Shown here: one piece after another, positions 48,401-62,184 of the stretch | Layout: the number at the start of each line of letters is the position of its first letter | Position numbering within the stretch: position 1 is the stretch's first letter | Assembly: GCA_020746105.1 (NCBI GenBank) | Contig: CM036658.1 | Span: 32,203,099-32,267,098, forward strand | Direction of reading: 5' to 3' | Origin: Trogon surrucura | Taxonomy: Eukaryota > Chordata > Aves > Trogoniformes > Trogonidae | DNA length: 64,000 nucleotides | Program-made: the position numbers and the translations under genes | The notes under the pieces: generated by a model | Databases searched by the model: none | The model's input: the letters and a program-made list of their open reading frames with translations, nothing else | What the model was told of the DNA's origin: nothing

Positions 48401-51400
48401 TATATAGCCCTTCTAAATGAGAAAGGTAAGCATGTTTCAACACACTGTCCTGTTCTAGATGAACTTGAGGTGTCACAGCAGCTGTTCTGCAGGACACAAT
48501 GTTTTTATCTATGTAACTGTGCGTTTTGGGGTAATATGCTAGTAATGTCTTCTTGGTAGGATTTACTCGTGACATGTCAGATTTATTGCAGGGAACAGAT
48601 GTTCCTTGTTCCTTAATAGCTGTACAAGAGTTATGCTTACTGGCAAAATCACAAAATTATCTACACATCGTGTGGAATTAGGTCCATTATTATTAGAAGT
48701 GTACATCAGTTGTGTGCCTTTTGTGTTTTTAAAAGGCCAGGTAAACTGAAAATCAGTATCAGTTTGGAAACTTTCAGTTGAAAATGCTTTCAGAAAAACA
48801 AGCAAACTTAAATGGAAAAAAACCCCAAACAACCAAAGCTCAAGTAGCTTTAATTTTTTCTTCTTGCTCTCTGTTCATGAGCGATTAGTCATTAGCCCAT
48901 CCTGAGAAAGACAGAGGTGAAGTGATTCCTGCACCAAAACTCTCTTAGTTTCTTTATTTCATCATGAAAATATAATAGCATGTAAAATATAAAATATTTT
49001 TATTTCATGGAGGGGAGCAATGCTTCTCTCAGGATAAACTTTTCACAAAACAAATTGAAAGAAATTAAGAATATTTGTTTATAGACTTAGGAAAAAAACA
49101 TAACAGTAAAATATAGTGCATGTACTGAACTTTGCTGCCTGTGTAATAGACTGCACTTAGTGAACAGCTGGTATTGTTTTAATATTAGGTTTTGGTCTAT
49201 CACAGGTTACATTAATATCTATACTCTGCTTCCATGTTGAGGACATTAAGTTTTCTTTTTAGTTTGTTTTCTGTGTGATTTTTAAGAAAATTTATCCATA
49301 AATTCTGAAGATTATATGAAAATGTACTTAAAGATCTTTACATTATATTCTTCTAAAAATTAAAATGAAGGTCTAATACTTTCTTTTCTGAAGGGGTAAC
49401 TGGTTGTAGAGAGGGAAGAGATATTCCCTTAAAATGACTTTTTCAAGGTGGCCAGGTTTTTTTGTTTAGTCTAAGTGTTCCGTTTATTACAGAGAAAGAA
49501 AAAAAAAAGAAAAGAAAATGTTTTCTGTAACTGTAAATTCATTTTTCCTCTGTAATGTCTTGTGATGATAAGTTCTCTGCTTCAAGATAAAATAATTGCC
49601 TAAGAAAAATGACACAAACAAGCGTTAGTAATATCATCTGTGTGTTTTTTTAAAAAGAGTACAAATTTATTGATACTTCTATTGTAGTGTTTTCTCAGGC
49701 TGATAGGTTTATTCATGTTTCAGGAAAAATATTGTCAAATAGATCAAAACCTCTTATATCCAAGTCAGTTGACTTAAACCATTCCAAATCAGTGCTGACT
49801 TAAATTTACATTATGAAGCAAACAATAGCTAGTTGGTGACCTTGGTGAAATTTCATTTCACTTCAAGGAAGTATCTACTGGGCAGATTTCTCTACTGTAA
49901 AACTATCCATCAGAAGTGAGATCTTAGCACATGACATACGGATCCTGGAGTTCATGAACATTGAAAGCTGAAGCCAGATTCGGCTCCTTTGGGATACTGG
50001 TACTACCTCTGCACAAAAGTAGGAGACTGACATGGTCCATCATCCTAATCCTACCTCCAGCTACTCTGACCCTGCTGTATATACCGTATATACACAGTAG
50101 AGGCTCTGTCAGTTTGCCCATTGTGTCTTAGGCTTTACTTCCAGCTCTGTACGGAGACGAATTTTAACTCAGCAGCACTTAGCATATAAGTGTCTTTGGG
50201 ATAATTGTCCTAGAGAGGTGGTGAGTGTGAACACTTTCTCCTCTCCTTTACAACTTACGGAATCAAGATTTGTTACCCAGTGTTTAAACCTCACATAAGA
50301 TTTAAATGGTAAAATAAACATACCATTCTACATGGCTAGACAATTTTCAAAATGTTTCAGGAAAACATTCTGAGTTTGGCTAGGACATGAGCATTATAGC
50401 ACTACTGATATATCCATTTATTTTTACTCTTAATGTGTGCATTTGGATACAGACTGTGTACATGAATGAGAAAATTGTACTTCCTTTTGTTACTTTGTGT
50501 TAGTCCTCGTAAGTGGAGGGTGTTTTGAAGTTTTTAAATGTTTTGAGCTTATCTTTTAATGTTTTTGTTCAGTGTCATATTTGTCTGTTCTGTAGGAAAT
50601 TTCTCAGAGCTCAATCATTTACTGTGAGAGCTGGTTTTTTATCTTTTTATCCCTGGGGTTCTTAATGTCCCTGAGAAAGGGACTAGAAATCTGAACAACT
50701 AGATTAGGTCATTAACAAAAAATGGGAACCTTTCAAGACTGTGTAGAAAAGACTGTTCCATTTTTACGTGTTTGAGGTCCACTAAAATTGTGGTCAACAA
50801 CATATTTTCCCAACAGAGAGCAGTACGTAGTTTTAAAAAAAGGTGTGGACAGGAAAATACCCTGTGTAAATGAAAGGGAGCAGGAGCAGTAGGGCTGCCA
50901 TCCCTGCCAGTTTAGTCTCTGCTTTGCAGAGCAGAATGTTCTGAGACCTTTTGTAAACCTGTGATTGTCAGTTAATCATCAAACCTAGCTCCCATGCACC
51001 CTTTATCACTGAAATGACCATAAGCTATTGGAAATGTAACTGCAGGGTACCCACTGGCAAAGTTCCCAGTTGCCTCTGCCATCTGTCTGAAATTCAACCC
51101 AATGGAAATAGGAGGCTAGCTAGAAAAGACATTACTATCCTGTATTTTGTTTGTCATGTTATTAACCAACAAGTCTGTAAATAGTAGAAATGGTCGGAAG
51201 GAGAAAAATCCACGGCCAGATCATGCTTTAGATCTAAACTTTTCCAAAGTTAGAAATGTTCTAATCTGTGGTTTCTGATTTGGATCCAGATGAAATTAGC
51301 ACACATTTAATAATGATCATGAAGACTAACTGAAGATCTGTTTGTGCTAGTAACAACCACCCTTTTACTAGAGCTGTTCAAGCAGCAGATTTCGTTAATT

Positions 51401-51619
51401 GCAATATACAAAACAGTGTGATTTGCCGTATTTTGTGATGTTACACCATTCATTATTTATGAAGCCCCTATGAGCAATCAGGTGTCTATCTATTTCCCAA
51501 GTTTTGTGTTCAGGTTAACACCTAGTTACTGACTGACCAAAATTAAAACCAGAAATTATGTGTTTCTTTTTAGAATACATCAAATTTGATCGAATGAATA
51601 GTAGCATGTGACATACTCA
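45430..51619. other. Long unique AT-rich stretch
   Basis: No mobile element tag or recognised gene. Small structures are the imperfect inverted repeat AACCTCT...AGAGGTT at 45451-45474 next to the LTR, a (CTACAAC)3 run at about 46289-46312, and a near-perfect palindrome TGTATATAC-C-GTATATACA at 50076-50094. Confidence 0.4.
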
Positions 51620-52512
51620 GAAATATCTTCATCAGCAACCTGGATGAGCGAATAGAATGTACCCTCAGCTTATGATACAAAACTGGGAGGGGGGGCTGAC
51701 ACCCAGGAAGGCCGTGCTGCCATCCAACAAGATCTGGACAGGCTGGAGAGCTGGGCAAAGGGGAACCTCATGAAGCTCTGTAAGGAAAAGTGTAAAGTCC
51801 TGCGTCTGGGGAGGAATAACACCAGGCACCAGGACAGATTAGGGGATGTCCTGCTGCAAAACAGCCCCGTGGAGGAAGAACTTGGAGTCCTAGTGGACAG
51901 TGAGTGTCCATGGGACAGCAATGGGTCCTTGTGGCCAAGAGGGCCAACGGGATCCTGGGGGGCATTCAGAAAAGTGTGTCCAGCAGGTCTAGGGAGGTTC
52001 TTCTTCCCCTCTACTCTGCCCTGGTGAGACCACACCTGGAATACTGTGTCCAGTTTCAGGCTCCACAGTTCAAAAGAGACAGGGATCTACTGGAGACAGT
52101 CCAGTGGAGAGCTACAAGAATGATTAAGGGACTTGAACATCTCTCCTGTGAAGAAAGACTGAGAGAACTGGGGCTGTTTAGTATTGAGAAGGTTGAGAGA
52201 GAATCTTAATGTGTACAAATATCTGAGAGGTGGGTGTCAAGAAGAAGGGACCAGTCTCTTTTTGGTGATGTCCAATAATAGGACAAAGAATAATGGATAT
52301 AAGCTAGAACATAGGAAGTTCCACCTCAACTTCTTTACCGTGAGGGTGACAGAGCACTGGAACAGGCTCCCCAGAGAGGTTGTGGAGTCTCCTTCTCTGG
52401 ACACTTAAAACCCACCTGGATGTGTTCCTCTGTGACCTGCCCTAGGGAATCCTTCTCTGGCTGGTGGGTTGGACTAGAGGCCCCTTCCAACCCCTAACAT
52501 TCTATGATCTTA
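51620..52512 (+). mobile_element. CR1 LINE, 5'-truncated
   Basis: Begins inside the reverse-transcriptase palm (ATCTTCATCAGCAACCTGGA; the DDTKL-type region is damaged, TATGATACAAAACTGGGA). It continues through the ORF2 C-terminus and ends with the 3' UTR (GGTTGGACTAGAGGCCCCTT) and a single tail unit ATTCTATGATCTTA. It is the same broad subfamily as the 28 kb and 62 kb plus-strand copies but more eroded. Confidence 0.93.
51770..52408 (+). pseudogene. CR1 ORF2 C-terminal remnant, frameshifted
   Basis: Three overlapping plus-strand frames carry consecutive parts: 51770-52027 (CKVLRLGR... VLVDSE), 51904-52209 ([27 protein letters not shown]) and 52184-52408 ([20 protein letters not shown]). At least two indels separate them, one at about 51900-51960 and one at about 52190-52200 where the EKRRLRG block is partly lost. 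It ends at a premature TAA after SPSLDT. Confidence 0.88.
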
Positions 52513-52682
52513 AAAACCAGAAAATTAAATAGAGCATGATAAGAAGTTATTTTCTCAAAAATTTGCTGAATATTTCCAAATGAATACAATTGTAAAATCA
52601 TAATGGTGGGCTAGGATGTGAGTCACTAACTGTAAAGTGACTATCCTATACAGCGAATGTAAACTCTACCAAAGCAGAATCA

Positions 52683-52755
52683 ATCATAGAACTATAGAAT
52701 CATAGAATGGCTTAGGTTAGAAGAGACCTTAAAGGTCATCTAATGTCAATCCATG
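52683..52755 (-). mobile_element. CR1 3' tail fragment
   Basis: ATCATAGAACTATAGAATCA, TAGAATGGCTTAGGTTAGAA, GAGACCTTAAAGGTCATCTA. It is a short minus-strand CR1 end about 170 bp from the plus-strand CR1, so the two tails face each other. Confidence 0.82.
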
Positions 52756-55700
52756 ACTTTTCTGTTTTGTTTCCAGATTATGCTGGAACTATTAAAATTA
52801 TATGTTTTACCATTTCAGTTGTTTTTGTTTTCTAACATACAACCTTTATGAGAAGTGTTAGAAACTAAGGAAAATCTGTTCATAAAATGAGTTTCAAGGT
52901 CAAAGAAAATGAGACAATACAGTATCAGCATAACAGCTGGAGATGTCAGATCTTTTGAATCCCTCCATCAGAAGAAAAAGAGGAAGCTATTTAGCAAATA
53001 CGGACCAGCACCACTCTTACAAAGAATTTTTTCACCAACAAAAGAGTAGACAAAAATTACTATTTATCTTGAATTTTCAGCATAGCTGCCAAAGAAAGAA
53101 AGTGTAATATTTTACATGATTTACATATAACATCTGTAGAATGAATGAGATCATTACTTTATGTATGTAAAAATAAAAGCAGGTACAAACTTCCACTGCC
53201 AATTGAAAGGTTTCAAATACACTTACACACTTCATATGAAAATCAAAGTGGTGCAACACTAGATTAGACATGGTAATACTCTTCTTACTGTAGAAGATTT
53301 AAATACCATGATTTAACTTTATTTTTCATGCCTTCACACCTGTCACTTAAACCGTTCTCTAGTATTTGTTCTCATGGTCTCTAATTGTCATATTTTAACT
53401 GAAAAAGTACCATGGATATGTTAAACACGTATCTTGCCTGTCTGGTTTTGCTGCTTAAATGTGTGCTGTCCCTATGTACTGCATTGGGCTGATGTTTTTA
53501 TCTTTTTTCTCTTTGAAAATGGTGTTCTAGTGGGGTAACACTGGCAATAATTTTGACTATAGGGATTCCCTTCTCAAAATGTTTAATTTACTTGGTCTCT
53601 ATTTCTTGAAATGGTACTTTATTTATTTTTAACTGTGCAGCACACATTACCACATGTTGTATCAGAGAAGTGCACTATTTTGACTGTGAGCTCCCGTAGA
53701 TGCAGAGATGCAAATGGAATGCAGTCAGCTTTTTCCACAGGACTTCTCAAAAGAGTTGATAGATATCTGTGGAGAAGGCCATATGGGTATTATTTTTTTT
53801 TATTTTTCATTAATCTGGCAGCTGAAAAAATCAGCTTGCTGTTGTGTGGGTTGGTGTTCCACATGAGGACATCACCTAATTTGTTACTTGACTGATCATG
53901 AGCGAAGTTTGTTGAAAAATACATATACTTTAAGAAGTATCATTGAATAAATAGCTACCTGCTTTAGGCATAAAAAAGAACAACTGAATTTTCTGAAAGA
54001 AATAAAATAAATACTTGTCTCTTTAATTTTGTATGAAAGTAAGATTTAGAGAAGATTTTATCTGTTCTTTCTTACAGTATATTGATTGTGGGATACATTG
54101 TTTTGATTAAATGCTACACTATATAATTCTTAGTAGTATCTCATTTTAAGTGATGTCTCTTATCTCTGAGTCTAAGGGGAACACCATTACTGGAGGCCTG
54201 ATGTTCCTCTGATTCACTGTCAGAAATTACATCTATTGGGGAACACAGCTGTAGAGGAAAAGAGATATTTCATTCCATTTTCATTTCTGTTGGAAATTGT
54301 GTCTGTGCTTCTTTTTCCAACGCTATGTCCCACGTCTGCGTATTTGCAAGTTAGTATGCTGAAGTAAGACAACTCCAAAGAGGATCATAAACCTGACAAA
54401 GCACTGAAAAGCTAGAAAATTCTCATAATAATATAGTAATAGCAGTTAAAGATTGGCATACATATCGCCATTTTACAAGCAAGTAGGAAGGCAGTTTGTG
54501 AAAGATCTAATTTCTATGGAGATGATGGTCATAATTAATATTCTGACATGTCAGGACCCTTTAGAGTGTCAATCACAAAAATTATGTTATGATGCTGAGG
54601 GCAACTTGTCTTCAAACTCTGATCATATATCTCAAGAATTTATTAGTGTAGAAGGACCAACAAGGATGTTTAACCCAGAACAGTATCTCTATATATTGCC
54701 ATAGTCAATATATATGTGATAGATGTCACATACTGGAAAAAATCACTTCTCACAGAGCACTAACAACATTCCAACTGAGCGTACTGTCACAGGACAGTGG
54801 TTTTGTGACCAGCAATAGAAGGTGCACAGGTTGGACCTGATTTGGATATGGAGTTTTCCATGTTTAGTACCAGGAAATCTAAAATACATTACTTCTCATT
54901 TTTTAACACGTTGAGATGAACAACAAAATAGTGAAACACAATTCAAATAAGCAAAAAGTAAAATAATCTATGCTAATATTAACTCTTAGCAATTCAATTA
55001 TTTTATTAAAGCACATGAAATAATGCAGTAACTACGTGCTAAATGCTGCTAGTGTCCAGGAAAGTAAAGTTGCTATAAGAGTCAGAAACACAAAAATGTG
55101 AAAGACACAAATGCGAATGTAAAGGGATTCTATGTATGTGAAGGACTTCATCTTCAGTGGCAGACTGTTGTAGTTGTTACAGTCTAGGGATATAAATAAA
55201 ACAAATTTGTATGAGAAGATAATAGCTTTTGTTATCATACATTGAATCAATCTATCAAAAATATAGATGACTGAAATAGAACTGCGTTCTGTGTATATCT
55301 TTCCAGCATCTTGAGACAATAAGAAGATGATAATTCCTTCCTTTGTTTTATTCAATGCATTGTGTGCATTCTAACCATCTCAACCCTCTTGGGTTTGGAT
55401 GCAGTCATATAATTTTTCTAGATATGCTTTGAATTGGAAAAGAATAAGTGCAAAACTAATTAGTTAGAATAAAGCAACCATTAACAAAAAAGGAAAATAA
55501 GATCAAAATAAGAAGACTGTAAAACATATGGAAAACACCTGGGCAGTAGTGTTGCAGTGTTTGATTATTGGTGGGTTAAAGCACGCATCAGTTTCAGAAA
55601 GATGAAAGTCTTGACCTCATGCAGCTCAAGGAGATGTCCTATGAATGAAAAAAAAAAGTCCACATTTTGTAGATTCAAATGTTGTCAAGTGAATACAGTT

Positions 55701-56432
55701 TCTAGATAACTAGGCATTTCTTGCCTGTGTATTTTAATTATTAAATGTATGCTGTGCTTCTCATATTTTTCATGACCTAACCTCAACTAGTGTCTTTTTG
55801 CTGAGCTGGAGCTTAGGTAGTTAAGCATAGTAAACAAGTCAGAAATAAATACACTTCCTTTTTTTCAGCTGGAATTTGTCTGGTTTCTCTACCTTGTAAC
55901 TCCTACCCTTGGGAAAATTACAATTTCTCAAGTAACTAAACAGTTGGAGCTTCAGTTGAGTGGAAAAATGCACTCATACATACCTTGTTCTCTTTCTCTC
56001 TCCCTCTGAAGCATTTCTTTATCCTTTGGAAAGATTCTACAAATTCAATTTTTATGTCTTGGTATTCAGAGATTTTCAACAGCATATTTTAATATGTATC
56101 AGTGTACTTAATAACTTTAATAACTTTATTTACTCCTACCCTATGGATATTCAGTTTTAAAATGTGGACCTGTCTCACTCAGTAATTACATTATTCCTCT
56201 ATATATTCTACCAGTCCCATATGCATACCTATGTAAATATATTGCCTAGACTGTAGCACATTTTCTACTATTTTTATTCATTATATATTTAACCCAGTTA
56301 TTAATTAAACTGACGACTGTTTAATAATGCTCCAGTTTTCTGTGTATATTGCTATTTCCCATCTTGTTAAGCCTTGATAGTCATGAAAGGGTCACAACAA
56401 AAAGCAGAACATGACGACATTTGGGGGCATTA
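52756..56432. other. Unique AT-rich stretch
   Basis: Nothing recognised. The frames at 53611-53895 (+), 54453-54704 (+) and 55032-55355 (-) show no domain I can name. Confidence 0.42.
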
Positions 56433-56487
56433 ACTAGATGATCTCTGGAGGCACCTTCCACCTCCGACGACTCTGTGATTCTGGGAG
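56433..56487 (+). mobile_element. CR1 3' tail fragment
   Basis: AACTAGATGATCTCTGGAGG, CACCTTCCACCTCCGACGAC and TCTGTGATTCTGGGA match the last bases of CR1 in plus orientation, including the tail repeat. Confidence 0.75.
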
Positions 56488-59400
56488 CATGTTCACACAG
56501 TTCTTTATAAAATTGATGGTGATGATAGACAAATTAAAGGATCTGATTTTAGCTGGAACAGCTATAAGGTATTGATATAATCTGTGTGCTTTTATATGTC
56601 TGTTCATGGGTTAAGTATACCCCAACTGTACCTTGGGAGCCCACCTTAAAATTACAGTTGTCTGTGGATTAAATATAAAGGAGAAAATTCTATTTTGGAA
56701 CTCTTTTCTAATAGTGACTGGGAAAGGAGATTAATATCTGAACATAACTTTCTGGAGAGAGCTATCGTGTATGGATAAAATCACAAATTGAGCTGGAGTC
56801 TCAAAAGTCTGATTTTAATCAAAAGAGAGTATCTTCAATTTTGAAAGGTTGTTCTTCAGTAGAGAATTCTGAGAACAGTTTTGCATCAGAAGCTATGGGC
56901 ACATTGCACAGCATCAGTGTGGTATCATTCTCCAATTTTGTGAGAAAAAACCAAACTTAGCAACAGTGCCAGGATGTCATAATGGAAAAAAATGAGGGAA
57001 ACATTAGATCATCTTTAGAATAAACAGTGCATGACTTACTGGGACATTTTTTCAAAGTGTTGATTATATTAACTCAATATTTCCCTTAAACAGTTCCTCC
57101 AGTGTCAACTACAGTGTCTGACATACAAAATACCTCAAATTCACTGACATATTTGAAAAAATTTCTACCTGATTTTATTTATAATGTGTTGTCTTAGTAA
57201 AATTTCCTTTCATTTCATTGAAGTTATATATTACCCTTCATCAGAACTAATTCAACACTTTCAGAAAGAGACCTTTTTCCTGAAATTCAACAGGCATCAC
57301 TTTATAGGTCATAAATATCCAGAAAAATACCAGAATGTGGTAAGACATCAAACCCTGTTAACTTTAGCATTGTACTACGATCTTTGCTATGTGAGGTCAA
57401 AACATTTATTGCCGATTTCAGCAAGGAGAAGTCGATGGCCGCAACTGATTGTCTTGCCTTCAGTCTTAACTTGAATGCGGTGATGTTGATCACCAGTTGA
57501 ATGAATTTACATGGATGTTAACGTTCCTTATGTATGAGAGCTTATTCGTTCCCCTATGAAGTAGGAGAGTAATCGCAAAGCATTCTGGATTTCTTTTGGC
57601 TCATTTGGTCTTTCCCTATCGGCAGGTAATTCTCAGGCCTGACCTTTTTTTCCAGATCTAACTAGTGAGAATCGTGATTTAATACCTTCCAGAGCAGACA
57701 GATATAAAACCTTCCACCTATTACTGATATAGAGTTGCCTAGAAACTCTTAAAGCTTCAAAGCCAGGGCAGACCAAAGAGAATTTTTTCTCGTGCTCAAC
57801 TCTCTATTTGCTACTAAGTCAGTTTGGGACATAATTCAAGTTTCTGACCGGCATTCCTACAGCTCTTTCTCGTAACACCTCTCTCCAGTGAAAAGAGGAT
57901 TTGGCTTTCAGTTCAGTGAGCAGAATTAACCAGGACAAGATACATTCCATTGAGAGAACCCTTGAACATGGGATTCAGTGCAGCTGGATATCCATCTGAG
58001 CCAGTCTAGACTCCTGTAGGGTAGGATAAAAGGCTTATCTCTTTGTTCTGCCTTTCCTCATCTTGGATTGCAGAGTCCTCCCAGCAGCACTGTTCTGGAC
58101 ACTACCTTGTATTGTTATATTTTTAAAATGAGCTGTTATGCTATAGGGGCACATACTCAACTTTTGTTCTGTGTACAGTATGAAACTGGTGACAGCCATC
58201 ACAGAAAGGGATAGGAAGAGAAGGAATACTTGGTTGGATTTTGTTTAGTTATGCTTCATTTGGAGACTTATTTGTAATATTGATAAAGGCAGGATGCATT
58301 TGTACACCAACAATCATTGAGCATTTGACACATACAGTTTGTGATCAGTCAGTACTTTACACCAGATTAAATTCAGGTTGTAAATAAAATCATTGCCCCT
58401 CTTTTGACAACTGTCCGATTGATTCCAGTTGTTAAATGCGTGTTTGTAACTCTCTCAAATACAGAGATCACCAGGAGATTCAGCTGATCTTTGCAAGACT
58501 GTTATGACAATATTTTTCTAGTCTATCTGCATAGCAGAGAATGATGAAAGTTATAGAGGAAGCGTGATGGAAAGTGAATGATTTGGAAAAGGGAGATTGA
58601 AACAATCAATCAAAGAGTGGATGCAATCAAGGAGAGGAGCACTTAGAAGGAATGTTAGGGAGTGTTACAGAAAGACATAGATGAAAAGTAGGGAAAAGGA
58701 AAAGTTATCAGATGAAAGGGAAGATGACATAGATTATGCAAAGGGCCCTGGCTTTTTGTTGCGTTCATGGGCCCAAAATTCTCTTGCCAGCTTTGATTGT
58801 CATCAATAAAACTGCTTCCTCACGATTACCATATGTATCTGGAAGCAAGCCACACTCCTTGTTTAACCACAGTACATGCTTTGGAAATTTCATTTAAATG
58901 TCAAAACTGTCTGTTTGAATTGAATTGGATTCTATTTAACTGTTTGCTTTTATCTAAGTCAACTTGCAGCACCAAAATAGCTGCTGATTTTTCTAACTTT
59001 TAACCTCTTCCTCTCCATTTCTTACTTTCTGCAGTGTCAAAACGAATTTTAGTTTTATTCTGTGACTGCCTCACGTGTGCGTACACAAACACACTAATAA
59101 AAGAGAAGGGAAGTGAGTCTGTATTTTTGCAGAGTGCTCCAAATTGGCCTGAACACTGTATTTAAAGTTTACTGATGACACAGCATTGTACAATCACATG
59201 TAGGAAGACAGGGATTTATAAAATTTTTTTCCAGTTCTCCTTTTGGATAATTTAACTCTGCTGTTCGTGATTACCAAGGTGTCTCAAAACATAGAACCCC
59301 TTCTTTGAGTCATTTGTCTGGTACCCTCTTCTTGATTTTCTTAGGGCCTCATGGAGGGTTGACACAAGTGGTCTGCTTACATTTTTGCAGATCTAGCAAT

Positions 59401-62184
59401 AACATTCATAAGTTTTCTAAAAAAAGTGTCATTTAAATGATCTTTTTATATGCATCCAAATATTTTAGAACTACGTCAAATTTTCAACGAGTTTGTTATC
59501 CCTTCTTCAGCAGCCATTAAATCATCTGTATGCATCTTACTGAAAGACTTCTCAGATCTTCATCTATTAATAAACGGAAAAACAGCTGGTGCCAAAGCTA
59601 CCCCATATGGCAGATCCTCATTGTGACACAAGTACTTATGGTGATAGAATAATGAATGAAAAATGAAAAGATTAATTTGTGTTATATAGCATAGAAGAGA
59701 GGCTTTAAGGGATTGACATTTGTACAGATCACAAAACCAGTTCTTACCTGGCTGCTCAATATGAGGTCAAGGTGTTTCATTTACATTTATCATTATGGAC
59801 GACCATAGTTTTGAGCAGTACCAGCTGATCAGGCAGCGCTGACTAATGTCCTGTCTCCAGAAGAATCTGAATCCTATTGTTTCTGTTTGATTTTGCATGC
59901 TAAATGGTTTTGAATAACTTAGGAATGCACTTACTGTGTTTCTTACACTTTTATCACTTTCCTGCTAAAAATTTCTTGCTTTAAGCTGCTCCTTGCCTGT
60001 TTTAGTGTCTAATCCTCTTTCCTACTGCTTCCATTACCTTTCAACCGCTATGCTTTTACTGTTACATCCCTCCCTTAGCATCTTCTCCAGCTTTTTTCTT
60101 TCTTTCTTACTACTCATAGTATAAAATGAACTATAGATTCCTCAGTGTTAAGCACATTTACAGCACCTGGTTTATCTGATTTTGCTTTTCTCCTTATCTT
60201 TAAACCCTTATCATTGTGGTTCTTCCTTTATCTGCTATGTATTCTTTTTCACCATTTTTCTCAACTTAAATTGTAAGGTTTTTCCTCTTTCCTTGGGATG
60301 TAAAGTATATGTTAGTCCTATGTTTGCCTTCTTCTGCCCTTTCCACAGCTGTGTACCTCTGCAGTACAAATTCAATGAGCCTTTAACTGGTCTTCAGCAT
60401 TACTTTCTTCTTCTATGAAAGTCTTCACTGCCACACTTTCTTGAGTTCTGCTCCTGCATCTTACCAGGTGTACAAACAGAGCCATCTCTGTACCAGCTGT
60501 CCTATCTCTCCATTCACAGCCTGCGCCTTCGACTTCAAACCAAAAAATCATGCAGTCCTTCTGATATTTCCACAGAGTAACTTGTGTTCACCTAAGGCTC
60601 AGCATGATGTAAACAGCTCTTGCATTCGCTACTACTGTCTAGCTTTTCTTTCTTGGTGCTTCTGTAAAGAAATTTATCACTTGGGATCATTACTGCAAAA
60701 AAATATTTTCTTCTTACAAGTATCACTAACTTCTAACTTCCATGGTGTACACGAATGCGAAAATCTCAGGCTCCTTGCAGCCCTGGATCAATTATTCCAC
60801 CTCTTTTCATTACTCTTGACAAATGCTGTCTTTACCCATAAGTGTCTATCCTGAATGCAGCTACAGGGCGTATTTTCCTGCCCACTATTTTCAGCTTTCC
60901 TCTTTGTCCAGCCTGAGGAGTTTGGACTTTGGTTTCTAAGTTTTTCATGGGAAATCACCCATTATCCTTCAATTGTTCTTTTTCACACTTTCACCAGCAG
61001 TTGGCAGTTGCACAGAAGCAAGAGCTTTTGTGATTTTTTTCTGCCATAGTTTTCTTAGTTTTCCTCTGTAAAACGGTCTTCTGATGTACTGCTTGCACGT
61101 CACTGTTAACTGTTGTCTGTGCCAGTCACCTGAACACCCTGAACTCATGTTATTACAGGACTCCAATTTTATCTTTATCTGTTTCATATAATTTGCATGG
61201 TGTGCATCTGTGAGGTCTCTTCTTTTCATATGTTGACATCATGATTATTTCCTTGCCAAAGATCCATATAAAGTTTTGAAACTGTTGAAGTCAGGATTTT
61301 CCCCCATAACGTTAAGAGTAGCAGTACTCCATTTACACAGATTTAACCTTCTACTAATGGGACTTCTGAAGACAGGAAATGGCTCTAACGGACTAGTCAA
61401 GGAGCCAAGATTACGTGACATTGCTATGCTGACACAAATTAACATAGTTTGATATCAGTCTCAGACACTTTTGAACATACCAACATTCTTCCCTCCTAAA
61501 ACAACTTAAAAAAAAATTCTCTATGGAGAATTTTGTGGTTGTTCACAGGTACAGTGACCTTCATGTGTTTGTGTTCAGTTTCAAAACTATAAGCTTCATG
61601 CATCTTAATAAAAAAATATTAGTGTTATTTGATGATAGTGGAGCCTTTGGGATATGAATAGAGAATTCATTGTTTTCTTCTGAGTTCCTTTCCTGGCAGT
61701 TTTAGACATTCTTTTAACTTCCTGCCTTGAATATCTTTGGTTTTTATGTAAATTCAGTTTGGTTTATTTTGGTACTTCTCATAAATTTGTTGCCTTTTGG
61801 GGTTTTTTTTCCGCTTTTACTTCCATATACCATGTCCAATTCTGCAATTCTACAATCCAACTACTCAGCATATTTCTGGGTAGAACATTTCCCATGCTTT
61901 GAGCTTATCTTGTGAATGATTCACTACTCATTTTAGGTTTTTTTCCTAGCTGTTTATAGTTACATAGCCTTTTGTCTAAAGATTTTTTTCTTACAGACAC
62001 ATGCTTCTGTAAAAAGTTTGTAGTGGTAGTTTTTGTGTTGTTTTCTAAAAGGAACTGTCCCTTAAAGTCATCAGTACGCATGGCTTCTTCATTTTGAAGG
62101 ATCAGAGCTCCAATATTTACCTTGCTTGACTACAAATACTTTAAATAAGGTTCTTTTGAAATCTATATATTTATGATGATACTG
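56488..62184. other. Unique AT-rich stretch
   Basis: No firm feature. 60182-61049 (+) holds three successive frames (60182-60418, 60441-60854, 60855-61049) in pyrimidine-rich sequence, the longest 137 codons with a non-ATG start. None has a recognisable domain. AGTTTACTGATGACACAGCA at about 59167 resembles the CR1 palm motif but is isolated. Confidence 0.4.

Noticed and set aside
51670..52035. 121-codon minus-strand frame
   Set aside because: Antisense of CR1 ORF2.
59163..59190. GTTTACTGATGACACAGCA resembling the CR1 palm motif
   Set aside because: Isolated match of about 20 bases. Neither flank continues as CR1.
60182..61049. Three consecutive plus-strand frames, one of 137 codons
   Set aside because: Pyrimidine-rich sequence poor in stops on this strand. 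The longest starts at a non-ATG codon, there is no domain, and no splice or promoter context is evident.
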